Shown here: in pieces, positions 43,996 through 51,247 of the stretch | How positions within the stretch are numbered: the stretch's first letter is position 1 | Layout of the letters: each line of letters begins with the position of its first letter | Origin: Candidatus Zhuqueibacterota bacterium | GTDB lineage: Bacteria > Zhuqueibacterota > Zhuqueibacteria > Residuimicrobiales > Oceaniaggregativiventaceae | Assembly: GCA_014728115.1 (NCBI GenBank) | Contig: WJME01000033.1 | Coordinates: 1-64,000, forward strand | Reading direction: 5' to 3' | DNA: 64,000 nt | Program-made: the position numbers and the translations under genes | The notes under the pieces: model-generated | What the model was told of the DNA's origin: nothing | Database searches by the model: none | Seen by the model: the letters and a program-made list of their open reading frames with translations, nothing else

Positions 43996-44958
43996 TTATA
44001 TTAAAGAATCGAGTTCGAGAACTCCAAATTCGGATACAGGGTTGTTGTCATCATCTTGAATAGAATCAAGACTGGTTTTTGAAGGTACGGTTTCTTTAGC
44101 ATCTGTTTCAACGATCAATTCGCCGCGGGCATCACTGGATGCTTTCTGCGCCAAAGTGATTTTAGAATGATCTGCTAACTCCCGAATGATTGCTGAATCA
44201 ATTTGTTTTGCATTTCTTTTATGTCCTTCAGCAATGGCATTATCACAAACCTGATTAATCAAACGCGGAACACCATCAGACACCTCTTGTATGGCATCAA
44301 AGGCACCAGCCGTAAAGATATCTTCTCGTTTAGCACCGGCAATGCCCAAACGACATTGGATGTAACGAGTGGTATCTTTTAGGGCAAACCGCGTCAATGA
44401 AGCCTTTAAGGTGATACGTTGTTTGAGCTGATGCAGTTGATCATGGTCCAGATACGAGTTGAGCCGGGGTTGACCCGATAAAATAACCTGCAAGAGCTTT
44501 TTGCTGCTTGTCTCCAAATTAGAGAGTTGCCGAATTTCTTCAAGGACATCGATTTTAAGATTCTGCGCCTCATCAACAATCAAAAGCGTATAAATTCCTT
44601 GTTCATATTGAGCAATAAGGAATTCATAAAATTCCATCAACAGTTCACTGGTATCTTTTCCTTTGGGAGCAAGACCAAAATCCAGACAAATATACTTTAA
44701 AAAATCCCGTGCTTCCAATGTAGTATTAAAAATCCAGGCATAGTGTACTTTTTGGCTAAGACCGGCCAAAAGAGTGCGTATCAGAGTACTTTTGCCCAGA
44801 CCGGGTTCTCCGATAATTGCATTTATACCCTTTCGAGTCTGAACGGATCGAACGAGCCGATCCAAGGCTTCTTGATGCATCTCACTTTTATATAGGAATT
44901 TTGGATCCGGACTTGAGGAAAAGGCTTCTTCCTTGATTCCATACAGTTTACTATACAT
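43996..44958 (-). CDS. ExeA/GspA-like AAA ATPase of the exopolysaccharide locus
   Basis: A 320-residue AAA ATPase like the 'secretion ATPase' found in PEP-CTERM exopolysaccharide loci. N-terminal 'YSKLYGIKEEAFSSSPDPKFLYKSEMHQEALDRL' is the family signature; Walker A 'AIIGEPGLGKSTLIRTLL', Walker B 'TLLIVDEAQNLKIDVLEEIRQL', sensor 'KLLQVILSGQPRL' and 'GVPRLINQVCDNAI' follow. The C-terminal 60 residues are a polar tail instead of a peptidoglycan-binding domain. Start at the ATG at 44958, after GGTGGT; a GTG nine bases upstream is possible. It may energise assembly of the export machinery. Confidence 0.87.
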   Translation of the reverse strand: MYSKLYGIKEEAFSSSPDPKFLYKSEMHQEALDRLVRSVQTRKGINAIIGEPGLGKSTLIRTLLAGLSQKVHYAWIFNTTLEARDFLKYICLDFGLAPKGKDTSELLMEFYEFLIAQYEQGIYTLLIVDEAQNLKIDVLEEIRQLSNLETSSKKLLQVILSGQPRLNSYLDHDQLHQLKQRITLKASLTRFALKDTTRYIQCRLGIAGAKREDIFTAGAFDAIQEVSDGVPRLINQVCDNAIAEGHKRNAKQIDSAIIRELADHSKITLAQKASSDARGELIVETDAKETVPSKTSLDSIQDDDNNPVSEFGVLELDSLI

Positions 44959-44972
44959 GACCACCACCGCCC

Positions 44973-45170
44973 TTAATTTTCTTCTTGACTAAACAATTCG
45001 CACTCTGAAATCCCAAGAACTTGAGAAACTTTGGACTTGAATTCACGTGTTGCTTCTACTCTGTTATTTTCGACCATAGAGAGATAAGTAGCACTGCAGC
45101 CAAGCAGAAACGCCAACTCGTATTGCTTCAAGCCCGCCTCCCAGCGTTTTACTTTGAGTAGATTTTTCAT
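44973..45170 (-). CDS. XRE-family helix-turn-helix regulator
   Basis: 65 residues forming one HTH_3 domain: 'LLKVKRWEAGLKQYELAFLLGCSATYLSMVENNRVEATREFKSKVSQVLGISECELF'. Helices 2 and 3 (QYELAFLLGCS and TYLSMVENNRV) form the DNA-reading unit. Strong ribosome site AGGAGGTG just before the ATG. It is embedded between the chain-length and ATPase genes of the exopolysaccharide operon, so it is probably a feedback regulator of this locus; no operator can be assigned. Confidence 0.85.
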   Translation of the reverse strand: MKNLLKVKRWEAGLKQYELAFLLGCSATYLSMVENNRVEATREFKSKVSQVLGISECELFSQEEN

Positions 45171-45226
45171 GCTTCACCTCCTACAATTGACTGGTTCAGA
45201 TGTCTTTTCATTTGATCCTGCCCACC

Positions 45227-46690
45227 CTAATATGGCCGACGTGCTTTATTAGAGGGCATATCAGATGCTTTATCTACCCGTGCTGCCTCAGGTATTACCG
45301 CGAGAATGGGTAAACCCAAACAGTGTTGAGCATCTTCAACGGTATTGACCGAATGATCAAAGTACTCGACAAAAAAGGCACTACCAAATGCCACGATAAA
45401 CGCGAGCACCAATCCCAGCCCGATAAGCAAGGGACGATTCGGCCAAACCAAATCACGGGGAACCGAAGCAGGCTGTAGCAAACGAACTTGCACCAAGTGT
45501 GCTCGTTCTTGAGCCGCAATATGCGCTTCTTCTCTTTGGCGAACCAACATCGACAGAACAGCTTCCAGATCGTTCACACCGATCGTCATTTGACCCAGTT
45601 CATACTGTTTTTCTGAAATATCAGAAATCGAAGCGGCAACCGTATTCATGCGTTGGACGATTGCAGCTTCCGCAGAACGCAAAGCCTTGATGTTAGCCTC
45701 TTCTTCTTCCAGAATTTCCCTGATTTCCTCTTGTAGTTTTTCACGCGATTCCTGGATCGCAATCAAGAGTTCTTTCATTTTGGGATGATTTTGGGTATAC
45801 TTTTGCTGAAATTGCTCTTTTTGAACCTCATATTCCATGAGTGCGGTTTTCAATTTATTGATATAATCATATCGACTTCGGCTATCTGCAGCACCCAAGG
45901 TGCTGGGAATAGCCAATTCTTTACCCTCTGAGATCTGTTCACGCATGACGTGCGCACGTGCCTCTTTGGAAATTCGTTCCGCTCGCACTTTGGTCAGCTC
46001 ATGATCAAATTCCGATAAGGATTGAAAAAGAATAGCGGATTGCTTGTCACCAGAGATGAAACGATTTTCTTTCTGATATGCCATTCCCCTTTCTTTAATC
46101 TCTTGCAGCTGTCTGCGATAATTCTCGATCTGTTGATCGAAAAATTCATATGCCCGCTCATCGCGACTCAACTGGGGACGTTGCTGAACATATTCTGTTA
46201 CGACTCTGTCCACAACACGTTTGGCCAATTGAGAATTGCGATTTGCAAAACGGACCATCAAAACATTTGTATCCAACTCACGCTCGATTTCCAGGCCATC
46301 TTTGAGTTGTTCTATACGTCGTTCTTTTTCTGATTCAGAGGAAATGACAGGATCATCCTGGGCATCCTTTTTTTCTCCCCAGATCTCATCCGCAACCGGG
46401 CCGAGAATACTGCGCATCTTAAAGATCAATGTTTCTGAAGAGATTCGGTTATAATAACCATGTTCCGAGACTTTATACACATCTAATAAATGAGCCTCAT
46501 CATTATTGTGCTGATAGTTAACCATTACAGCTGATTCAGCCTTGAATGTTCGTGGCCAAACAAATGCAATGACGACTATTGCCAGGAAAATCACTAAAAA
46601 CAGGGTTCCTATGAGCTTGCGCCGTTTCCTTACCACTCCGAGAAAACTGTGCGGAGACATGGGACTTTCGGCTTGATTATATTGAATCAT
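45227..46690 (-). CDS. Polysaccharide chain-length determinant (Wzz/GumC-like, PCP family)
   Basis: A 487-residue inner-membrane protein. First membrane helix at about 27-48 ('LIGTLFLVIFLAIVVIAFVWP'), a long periplasmic coiled coil ('QQIENYRRQLQEIKERGMAYQKE', 'LQEEIREILEEEEANIKALRSAEAAI'), then the proline-containing 'LLQPASVPRDLVWPNRPLLIGLGLVLAFIVAFGSAFF' second helix. It sets polymer length and couples Wzy to the export pore. The kinase domain is on a separate gene (43137). Start chosen at the ATG at 46690; a GTG one codon earlier is equally near the AAAGGGA site. Confidence 0.9.
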   Translation of the reverse strand: MIQYNQAESPMSPHSFLGVVRKRRKLIGTLFLVIFLAIVVIAFVWPRTFKAESAVMVNYQHNNDEAHLLDVYKVSEHGYYNRISSETLIFKMRSILGPVADEIWGEKKDAQDDPVISSESEKERRIEQLKDGLEIERELDTNVLMVRFANRNSQLAKRVVDRVVTEYVQQRPQLSRDERAYEFFDQQIENYRRQLQEIKERGMAYQKENRFISGDKQSAILFQSLSEFDHELTKVRAERISKEARAHVMREQISEGKELAIPSTLGAADSRSRYDYINKLKTALMEYEVQKEQFQQKYTQNHPKMKELLIAIQESREKLQEEIREILEEEEANIKALRSAEAAIVQRMNTVAASISDISEKQYELGQMTIGVNDLEAVLSMLVRQREEAHIAAQERAHLVQVRLLQPASVPRDLVWPNRPLLIGLGLVLAFIVAFGSAFFVEYFDHSVNTVEDAQHCLGLPILAVIPEAARVDKASDMPSNKARRPY

Positions 46691-46727
46691 CACACATTCC
46701 CTTTCATTCTATCATTAAGGCGGCTGC

Positions 46728-47708
46728 TCACCAATCTCGTCTATACCAGTACTTGTATTTGACCCACAAATCAGCCGGAGGCAGTACCCAATCGTAAATA
46801 CGTTCGATAAATGCATCTACATTTGCAATAAATGTTTTGGGTACGTAGATCAAGTCATCTGCTGCGAGCACTAGATCCTGAGATCGATTTTTTTGCAGTT
46901 CACCAAGGTCCATATTCAATCGCATCACCTGAGCACCGCTTTGATAATCGTTACGAATCAGGATAATACTGTTCATTTTGGCACCTTTATCCGACCCACC
47001 AGCTGCAGCCACAGCTCGCAAAACGGTCATTCCAGGTGTCAATGCATATTGTCCGGGCTTACCCACTTGTCCCATCACATAACAATAGTGATCCCCGACG
47101 CTTTCTAACATGACCACGATTTCGGGCTCGACCAGATATTCTTGAAACAATACCACCAGTTCATCGGATAGCTGACTGATCGATTTACCGGCACCCTGTA
47201 CCTCACCGATAAATGGCAGAGATATTTTTCCATCTGGCCTGACTGTTACCGTTTGATCATATTCCGGACTTTTCATAAAGTGTATAGCAATAACATCATT
47301 TTTATTGATGAGATAGTCTCTGGATGAATTAGAGCCGGAACTCTTTGCTGTTTGATATTGTTTGCCGGGTTCTGAGAGCAATGCAGAGACGTCTATTTCA
47401 TTTTGAGAGCTTTTACCAGCATCATCAAAAGATTGCGTCGGTTCATCGATGACAACTTTTTCAAGCGCTTTGGGTTCTTTATCCGACGCATGATTCTCCA
47501 CTGGTGCAATCTCGATAGGCGTAACCAATAGTTCATCATCTCGAGAAGAATCGCGTTCCACATCATTGGGGCCAAAACTGATGGCCACACGATCATCGTC
47601 TCGAGGTTCTCGTTGAGCTCTCGGACGAATCGAACAGGCACACAGCAAGCAAGTCAACACAACCAGTGATATCCAGACTCCCTTTGATCTTTTTATTGAA
47701 TACATCAT
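46728..47708 (-). CDS. Outer-membrane polysaccharide export lipoprotein (Wza/OPX)
   Basis: 326 residues. N-terminal lipoprotein signal with Cys25 in 'TCLLCACSIRP', an acidic linker of about 110 residues, then the Poly_export domain ('YLINKNDVIAIHFMKSPEYDQTVTVRPDGKISLPFIGEVQGAGKS') and an SLBB domain ('YVMGQVGKPGQYALTPGMTVLRAVAAAGG'). It forms the periplasmic and outer-membrane conduit for the polymer. The C-terminus ends with 'DWVLPPADLWVKYKYWYRRDW', aromatic and possibly amphipathic, as in Wza. It precedes the chain-length gene, the normal pairing. Confidence 0.92.
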   Translation of the reverse strand: MMYSIKRSKGVWISLVVLTCLLCACSIRPRAQREPRDDDRVAISFGPNDVERDSSRDDELLVTPIEIAPVENHASDKEPKALEKVVIDEPTQSFDDAGKSSQNEIDVSALLSEPGKQYQTAKSSGSNSSRDYLINKNDVIAIHFMKSPEYDQTVTVRPDGKISLPFIGEVQGAGKSISQLSDELVVLFQEYLVEPEIVVMLESVGDHYCYVMGQVGKPGQYALTPGMTVLRAVAAAGGSDKGAKMNSIILIRNDYQSGAQVMRLNMDLGELQKNRSQDLVLAADDLIYVPKTFIANVDAFIERIYDWVLPPADLWVKYKYWYRRDW

Positions 47709-47736
47709 TTATTCCTCGCTTGTTTTTGGAATCAAA

Positions 47737-47771
47737 TTTTTTCTGGCTCGTTTGATACGAGCCAGAAAAAA
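47737..47771 (-). other. Perfect 15-bp intercistronic hairpin between the T9SS cargo gene and OPX gene
   Basis: TTTTTTCTGGCTCGT, a five-base loop, then ACGAGCCAGAAAAAA. Because the T-run precedes and the A-run follows the GC stem on both strands, it is not a standard terminator. In the mRNA it would form a 15-bp stem in the 77-base gap, perhaps protecting the upstream part or allowing different levels of matrix protein and export genes. Confidence 0.7.
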
Positions 47772-47785
47772 TCAATCATAAGGGT

Positions 47786-48850
47786 CTATTTCATCAGCAC
47801 CATTTTACGAGTTTCCTTGTACCCATTGATTTCCAGGGTATAGAGATAGGTACCCGAAGGTACGGGAGCTCCTTGTGCATCACGGCCATCCCAGACCACA
47901 GAATACTCGCCGGTAAACTGAATCTCGTTGACCAATTCACGGATCATTTGACCCCTGATATTGAAAATTTGCAACCTTACTGTCCCCTGATCCTTTAATG
48001 AATACTGTATTGTTGTCGTCGGATTAAAGGGATTGGGATAATTTTGGTTCAATGTATATGTGGCTGGAGCAGCAAAGGAATTCGCCTCCACCGGTCCGTG
48101 TAATGTAGACACACCATCTGTGCTGATATCTTCGAGCCAATAGAAATATACAATATTTTCTTTCACATCTTTGTCCAACCAAGAGTATTCATTGCGAACC
48201 TGAGAGTTAACAGCCCCCTGAATCAGCTGTTGATTAACACGGTGTCGTTCGCCGTTGACTTGCATGGAACGATGGATATTAAACCCAGCATTATCAGTTT
48301 CTGATTCGGTGATCCAATTCAACTCTATGGCGCCCTCAATGCCCGAGGCATTAAAGGAAGCGAGTTCAATGGGTACAATATCACGGGGCACAAGATGCCA
48401 GGTTCCGAAATCATGATCATCAAAATCTGACAACATTTGATAAAGAGGTGAATTACCATAGGGAAGGTCGACACTACTCACCTGAGGTTCATTCCATGCT
48501 CGCATGTAAACAATTGACCCGGTTGTTAACAGATCGTGGGTAAACGTTTTAGAAAACTTGCCTTCATTTGGATTAAAAGGAAATCCAAATCCTACCTGCA
48601 CGGAATCGATGATAACATCATCTATGGTGGCACCACCCTTTTCATCGGGGATGTCGGGCATACCATTGGGTCCTACCCAGATGAGTTGAATCAAATCACC
48701 GACACCCGTGGTGGCATCTCCTTGAAGATAAGTACTTCCATCAAGATCGATAACACCAGTTGTGGAACTCGCAACTAGAGTTCCGGCTTTGGCGGTGGAA
48801 AAAATAAACACAACCACCAAGAGCGTAACGAGGGCAAACCGTTTCTTCAT
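47786..48850 (-). CDS. Secreted protein with T9SS type A sorting domain
   Basis: 354 residues from the ATG at 48850 (GGAG upstream; a longer read would overlap the preceding gene). It has a signal peptide 'MKKRFALVTLLVVVFIFSTAKAGTL', an N-terminal unknown region, a beta-sandwich of the type often seen before sorting domains ('PIELASFNASGIEGAIELNWITESETDNAGFNIHRS'), and a C-terminal FlgD-like sorting domain starting at 'YTLNQNYPNPFNPTTTIQYSL' and ending 'ETRKMVLMK'. It is a predicted T9SS cargo, displayed on or released from the surface. As second gene of the exopolysaccharide operon it is a likely matrix protein. Confidence 0.9.
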   Translation of the reverse strand: MKKRFALVTLLVVVFIFSTAKAGTLVASSTTGVIDLDGSTYLQGDATTGVGDLIQLIWVGPNGMPDIPDEKGGATIDDVIIDSVQVGFGFPFNPNEGKFSKTFTHDLLTTGSIVYMRAWNEPQVSSVDLPYGNSPLYQMLSDFDDHDFGTWHLVPRDIVPIELASFNASGIEGAIELNWITESETDNAGFNIHRSMQVNGERHRVNQQLIQGAVNSQVRNEYSWLDKDVKENIVYFYWLEDISTDGVSTLHGPVEANSFAAPATYTLNQNYPNPFNPTTTIQYSLKDQGTVRLQIFNIRGQMIRELVNEIQFTGEYSVVWDGRDAQGAPVPSGTYLYTLEINGYKETRKMVLMK

Positions 48851-48881
48851 TTTAATTCTCCTTACATTTATAAAGTTATAT

Positions 48882-50138
48882 TTAAATTCCTGAGAACAAA
48901 TTGGGAATCGTCCAGAGATCCGAAGGACGTTCTCCCTTTCGCCAAAGTATATAACCATAACCAGGTTGAAGTCTTATCTGGCTTTCACTGACACCACTTT
49001 CTTCTCGCCATTGACCATCATAGGGTGTTCCGGTTCCGCCGACCAACCAGGCGATTTCATATTCATGCTGATTTCGAACCCAGTGCATTACCCTGTCCGA
49101 CGCTCCGGCAAAAGATCCGCCCTTGACCACACCGTCTGCGGCTAATTCACTTTCATCCAGAGTCAGCTCGTAAGGAAATGGCACACCCACAAAGTTGGTG
49201 CCCTGGGCGAGATTGATCGGATATTCAGACTCTTGATTTACAAAGCCGCAGATTTTTACATTTTGCTCAACATCTGATTTTCTCATGACCCAAAATGCTT
49301 TTCCCAATCCGATACTCAAATTCGATTCACTTGCCCCTGAAGGCGTTACCCATTTCCCTTCCAATGCACTTCCCGAACCTTCTACCAGCCACGCAACCTG
49401 ATACCGGCTGCCATCCCATACAAAGACCTGATCGGACTGTGGGGAACTCAGCCCTCCATCGAGTTGAGCTCCTAAAACATGGGTTATATGACTGTTTTTA
49501 GGAATCAAAGGAATAGAACAAAGATTTTTACCCTTTGTCACTGAAAGATTAAAAACTCCTACTTTATCAAAGGTGTGCACGACCTGGCCACCGGCGACAG
49601 CTTTGACTAAATAGTAACGGCCCTGCATCGGTCGAGCCTCAGGTGCCGGATCTTGCCAATTCGTTGTTGCCGTAACAGACGCTTGAGGAGTCTCTGAAAT
49701 CGTGCCCGGATGTTCACCATAATAGATATCATATTGATCGGCTTCAGAAACTGCTGACCATGTCAACTCTACTCCAGTATCATCCGCAACGATATCTATT
49801 TGTAACCCACCTACAGAAGCACTCACTTCTTGCGAATAATCACTCTCGTTATTCGACTGATCATAGGCTGTCACTGCGAAATAATAGGTTGATCCCTCTT
49901 GTAACGAATCAATTGTTACAGAGGTCACATTACCAACATCCTTGGTTTTGGTGTATGTGCCTGGTTGTGTACCATAATGAACCCGATAACCTGCCAGATC
50001 CGGTTCGGTGTTCGGATTCCAAGAGACCACCAAAGCACCGGCAAAGAGAGGCACCACCAAACTGAGAAGCATTGGGCAAAACAACCAAAAACGACGAAAC
50101 CACGCGCCCACTCTTTGTCCTGCTGTTAAAAATTTCAT
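48882..50138 (-). CDS. Secreted fibronectin type III protein with internal repeat
   Basis: 418 residues. The N-terminus has a basic start and a hydrophobic segment 'FWLFCPMLLSLVVPLFAGAL', a signal peptide with alanine before the cut. Two fibronectin III domains follow (about 37-115 and 117-205: 'VSWNPNTEPDLAGYRVHYG', 'STYYFAVTAYDQSNNESDYSQEV', 'ELTWSAVSEADQYDIYYG'). The last 200 residues hold two related units with 'W.....Y.(I/V)AWLV.G.G....G.W....G.SES...L..G...W'. No T9SS sorting domain is present, so its export route is Sec only or unclear. Strong AGGAGG before the ATG. First gene of the operon after the sigma-54 promoter. Confidence 0.82.
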   Translation of the reverse strand: MKFLTAGQRVGAWFRRFWLFCPMLLSLVVPLFAGALVVSWNPNTEPDLAGYRVHYGTQPGTYTKTKDVGNVTSVTIDSLQEGSTYYFAVTAYDQSNNESDYSQEVSASVGGLQIDIVADDTGVELTWSAVSEADQYDIYYGEHPGTISETPQASVTATTNWQDPAPEARPMQGRYYLVKAVAGGQVVHTFDKVGVFNLSVTKGKNLCSIPLIPKNSHITHVLGAQLDGGLSSPQSDQVFVWDGSRYQVAWLVEGSGSALEGKWVTPSGASESNLSIGLGKAFWVMRKSDVEQNVKICGFVNQESEYPINLAQGTNFVGVPFPYELTLDESELAADGVVKGGSFAGASDRVMHWVRNQHEYEIAWLVGGTGTPYDGQWREESGVSESQIRLQPGYGYILWRKGERPSDLWTIPNLFSGI

Positions 50139-50206
50139 AGACTTTCCTCCTGCTCATCACGTTATAAATATTTTGTTCCAATTTTGGCCTCTTTCTAAGA
50201 GTCCTT

Positions 50207-50223
50207 AAGCAGAGATTATGCCA
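50207..50223 (-). promoter_or_regulatory. Sigma-54 promoter of the exopolysaccharide operon
   Basis: Minus-strand TGGCATAATCTCTGCTT matches TGGCAYR-N4-YTGCW with exact GG-N10-GC spacing (GG at 50221-50222, GC at 50209-50210, plus-strand numbering). The predicted start site is about 60 bases before the fibronectin III ATG. It shares the TGGCAT-N5-(C/T)TGC pattern with the site at 32638-32654. An NtrC-type activator is encoded 1 kb away. Confidence 0.7.
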
Positions 50224-50328
50224 TTTCATAAAAAGGTGCTGATAATGGACAAAAAGGAGTGTTTATAAGAGCCTAAACCAACACACAAAACCATAAATAA
50301 CATATGCTTATATCAGGTTAATAATTAT

Positions 50329-50370
50329 TTTACTAAATAAAATATTTACTAAATAAAATATTTAGTAAAT
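50329..50370. repeat. Tandem 16-bp repeat ending in a perfect 11-bp palindrome; candidate enhancer site
   Basis: Two exact copies of the 16-mer TTTACTAAATAAAATA (50329-50344 and 50345-50360) are followed by TTTAGTAAAT. As a result TTTACTAAATA (50345-50355), AAA, TATTTAGTAAA (50359-50369) form a perfect inverted repeat. The block lies about 105-150 bases upstream of the sigma-54 promoter at 50207-50223, the normal distance for binding sites of NtrC-type activators. Confidence 0.75.
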
Positions 50371-50434
50371 ATCTTCAATTGGTCGGTCTAGACCTCACTG
50401 TTGTTACCTCGATGTCACATGATGGGAGAGTGTG

Positions 50435-50519
50435 AAAAAAAAGAAAAGAGCTGACAAATAGGGTCTTACAAAAGAAGCAGCATGTGGTGCTAGACTCTGA
50501 TGCCGTATTGTCAGCTCTT
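50435..50519 (-). terminator. Large stem-loop with T-tract after the receiver gene
   Basis: On the minus strand AAGAGCTGACAA (50508-50519) pairs perfectly over 12 bp with TTGTCAGCTCTT (50446-50457) and is followed by TTCTTTTTTTT. The enclosed 50 bases contain a smaller AGCA/TGCT hairpin. It works as a terminator for the receiver gene, whose stop is 20 bases upstream. The long closed loop is unusual and could be a small RNA. Confidence 0.68.
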
Positions 50520-50538
50520 GAAAGTGGGGTGGTGAATT

Positions 50539-50967
50539 TTAGAGATTTGCCTTGATCAACTCGCGTTTTTCGATGATTTTTTCTGTAGCTTTGATAATCG
50601 CCTGTGTTTCGGAATAATTTTTGGGTTTAAAGGTTTGAAAAGTCATTCCCTGCTCGGCAGCGACTTTACGTATTTGGCTGGTAAAATCCTCAGTAATCAG
50701 AATGATTGGCAAGCGGGGTCTTAGTTTTCTTACAACAGGCAAGAGATCAACCCCAACAAATCCACTCATATCCAATTCCAAGATTAACAGATCCCACTCT
50801 TTTTCAAGAATGGTCAACACAGCATCGATTCCCTTGCTCACAAAAAAAGAATCAAAATGACGCCCCCTGAGTTGCATTTTTAAGGCTTTTTGCATATCCG
50901 GGTCAGTCGTTGCGACCAGGATACGTTTTGCCGAGTGTTGAATCGCATCTTCCATTAGCTCATCCAA
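50539..50967 (-). CDS. Atypical (pseudo-) receiver domain protein
   Basis: 142 residues, a single CheY-like receiver with no output domain. It follows the fold ('RILVATTDPDMQKALKMQL', 'DLLILELDMSGFVGVDLLPVVRKLRPRLPIILITED', 'FQTFKPK'), but the phospho-accepting Asp is Glu64 and the acidic pair after strand 1 is Thr20-Thr21. The conserved Thr92 and Lys114 remain. It probably cannot be phosphorylated in the normal way and may be locked by the Glu as a mimic. Start at TTG (50967) after AAGGTG, or ATG at 50955. It lies between the exopolysaccharide promoter region and the NtrC-type regulator. Confidence 0.8.
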   Translation of the reverse strand: MDELMEDAIQHSAKRILVATTDPDMQKALKMQLRGRHFDSFFVSKGIDAVLTILEKEWDLLILELDMSGFVGVDLLPVVRKLRPRLPIILITEDFTSQIRKVAAEQGMTFQTFKPKNYSETQAIIKATEKIIEKRELIKANL

Positions 50968-51016
50968 TGTTGCACCTTGATAAGATTTATTACCTTCCCC
51001 TTTTACTTTTTCTTCT

Positions 51017-51031
51017 ACAATAAGTATGCCA
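51017..51031 (-). promoter_or_regulatory. Weak sigma-54-like site before the receiver gene
   Basis: Minus-strand TGGCATACTTATTGT has the -24 TGGCAT of the two better sites and correct spacing, but the -12 element reads GT in place of GC. It lies about 50 bases upstream of the receiver start. Possible third member of the same regulon; weak evidence. Confidence 0.3.
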
Positions 51032-51154
51032 GTAGATCATTAATCCCACAACTCAAGCTGTCATTATTTTTTAATAACTTACAAGCACAAAATGATGTTT
51101 TTTCACTATAAATGAGACATACAAGCCACTCTGCATCCTATAGATGGACACTCA

Positions 51155-51186
51155 AAAAAAAGAGGCTTGCAAGAACAAGCCTCTTG
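51155..51186 (-). terminator. Rho-independent terminator of the kinase-regulator operon
   Basis: Minus strand: AAGAGGCTTG, six-base loop, CAAGCCTCTT, then eight T. A 10-bp perfect stem 62 bases beyond the stop of the NtrC-type gene. Confidence 0.9.
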
Positions 51187-51247
51187 GATATCTACATTGG
51201 GAAATCGGGTTTAAGAAGAGATGGTAAAGGGAAAGGAGTGCGTTCTC

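Larger units (their letters stand above)
50139..50538. other. Regulatory intergenic region before the exopolysaccharide operon
   Basis: A 400-base gap with no gene. From right to left it holds the terminator-like hairpin of the receiver gene (50435-50519), an AT-rich tandem repeat with palindrome (50329-50370), a sigma-54 promoter (50207-50223) and a leader of about 60 bases with the ribosome site of the fibronectin III gene. Confidence 0.8.
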
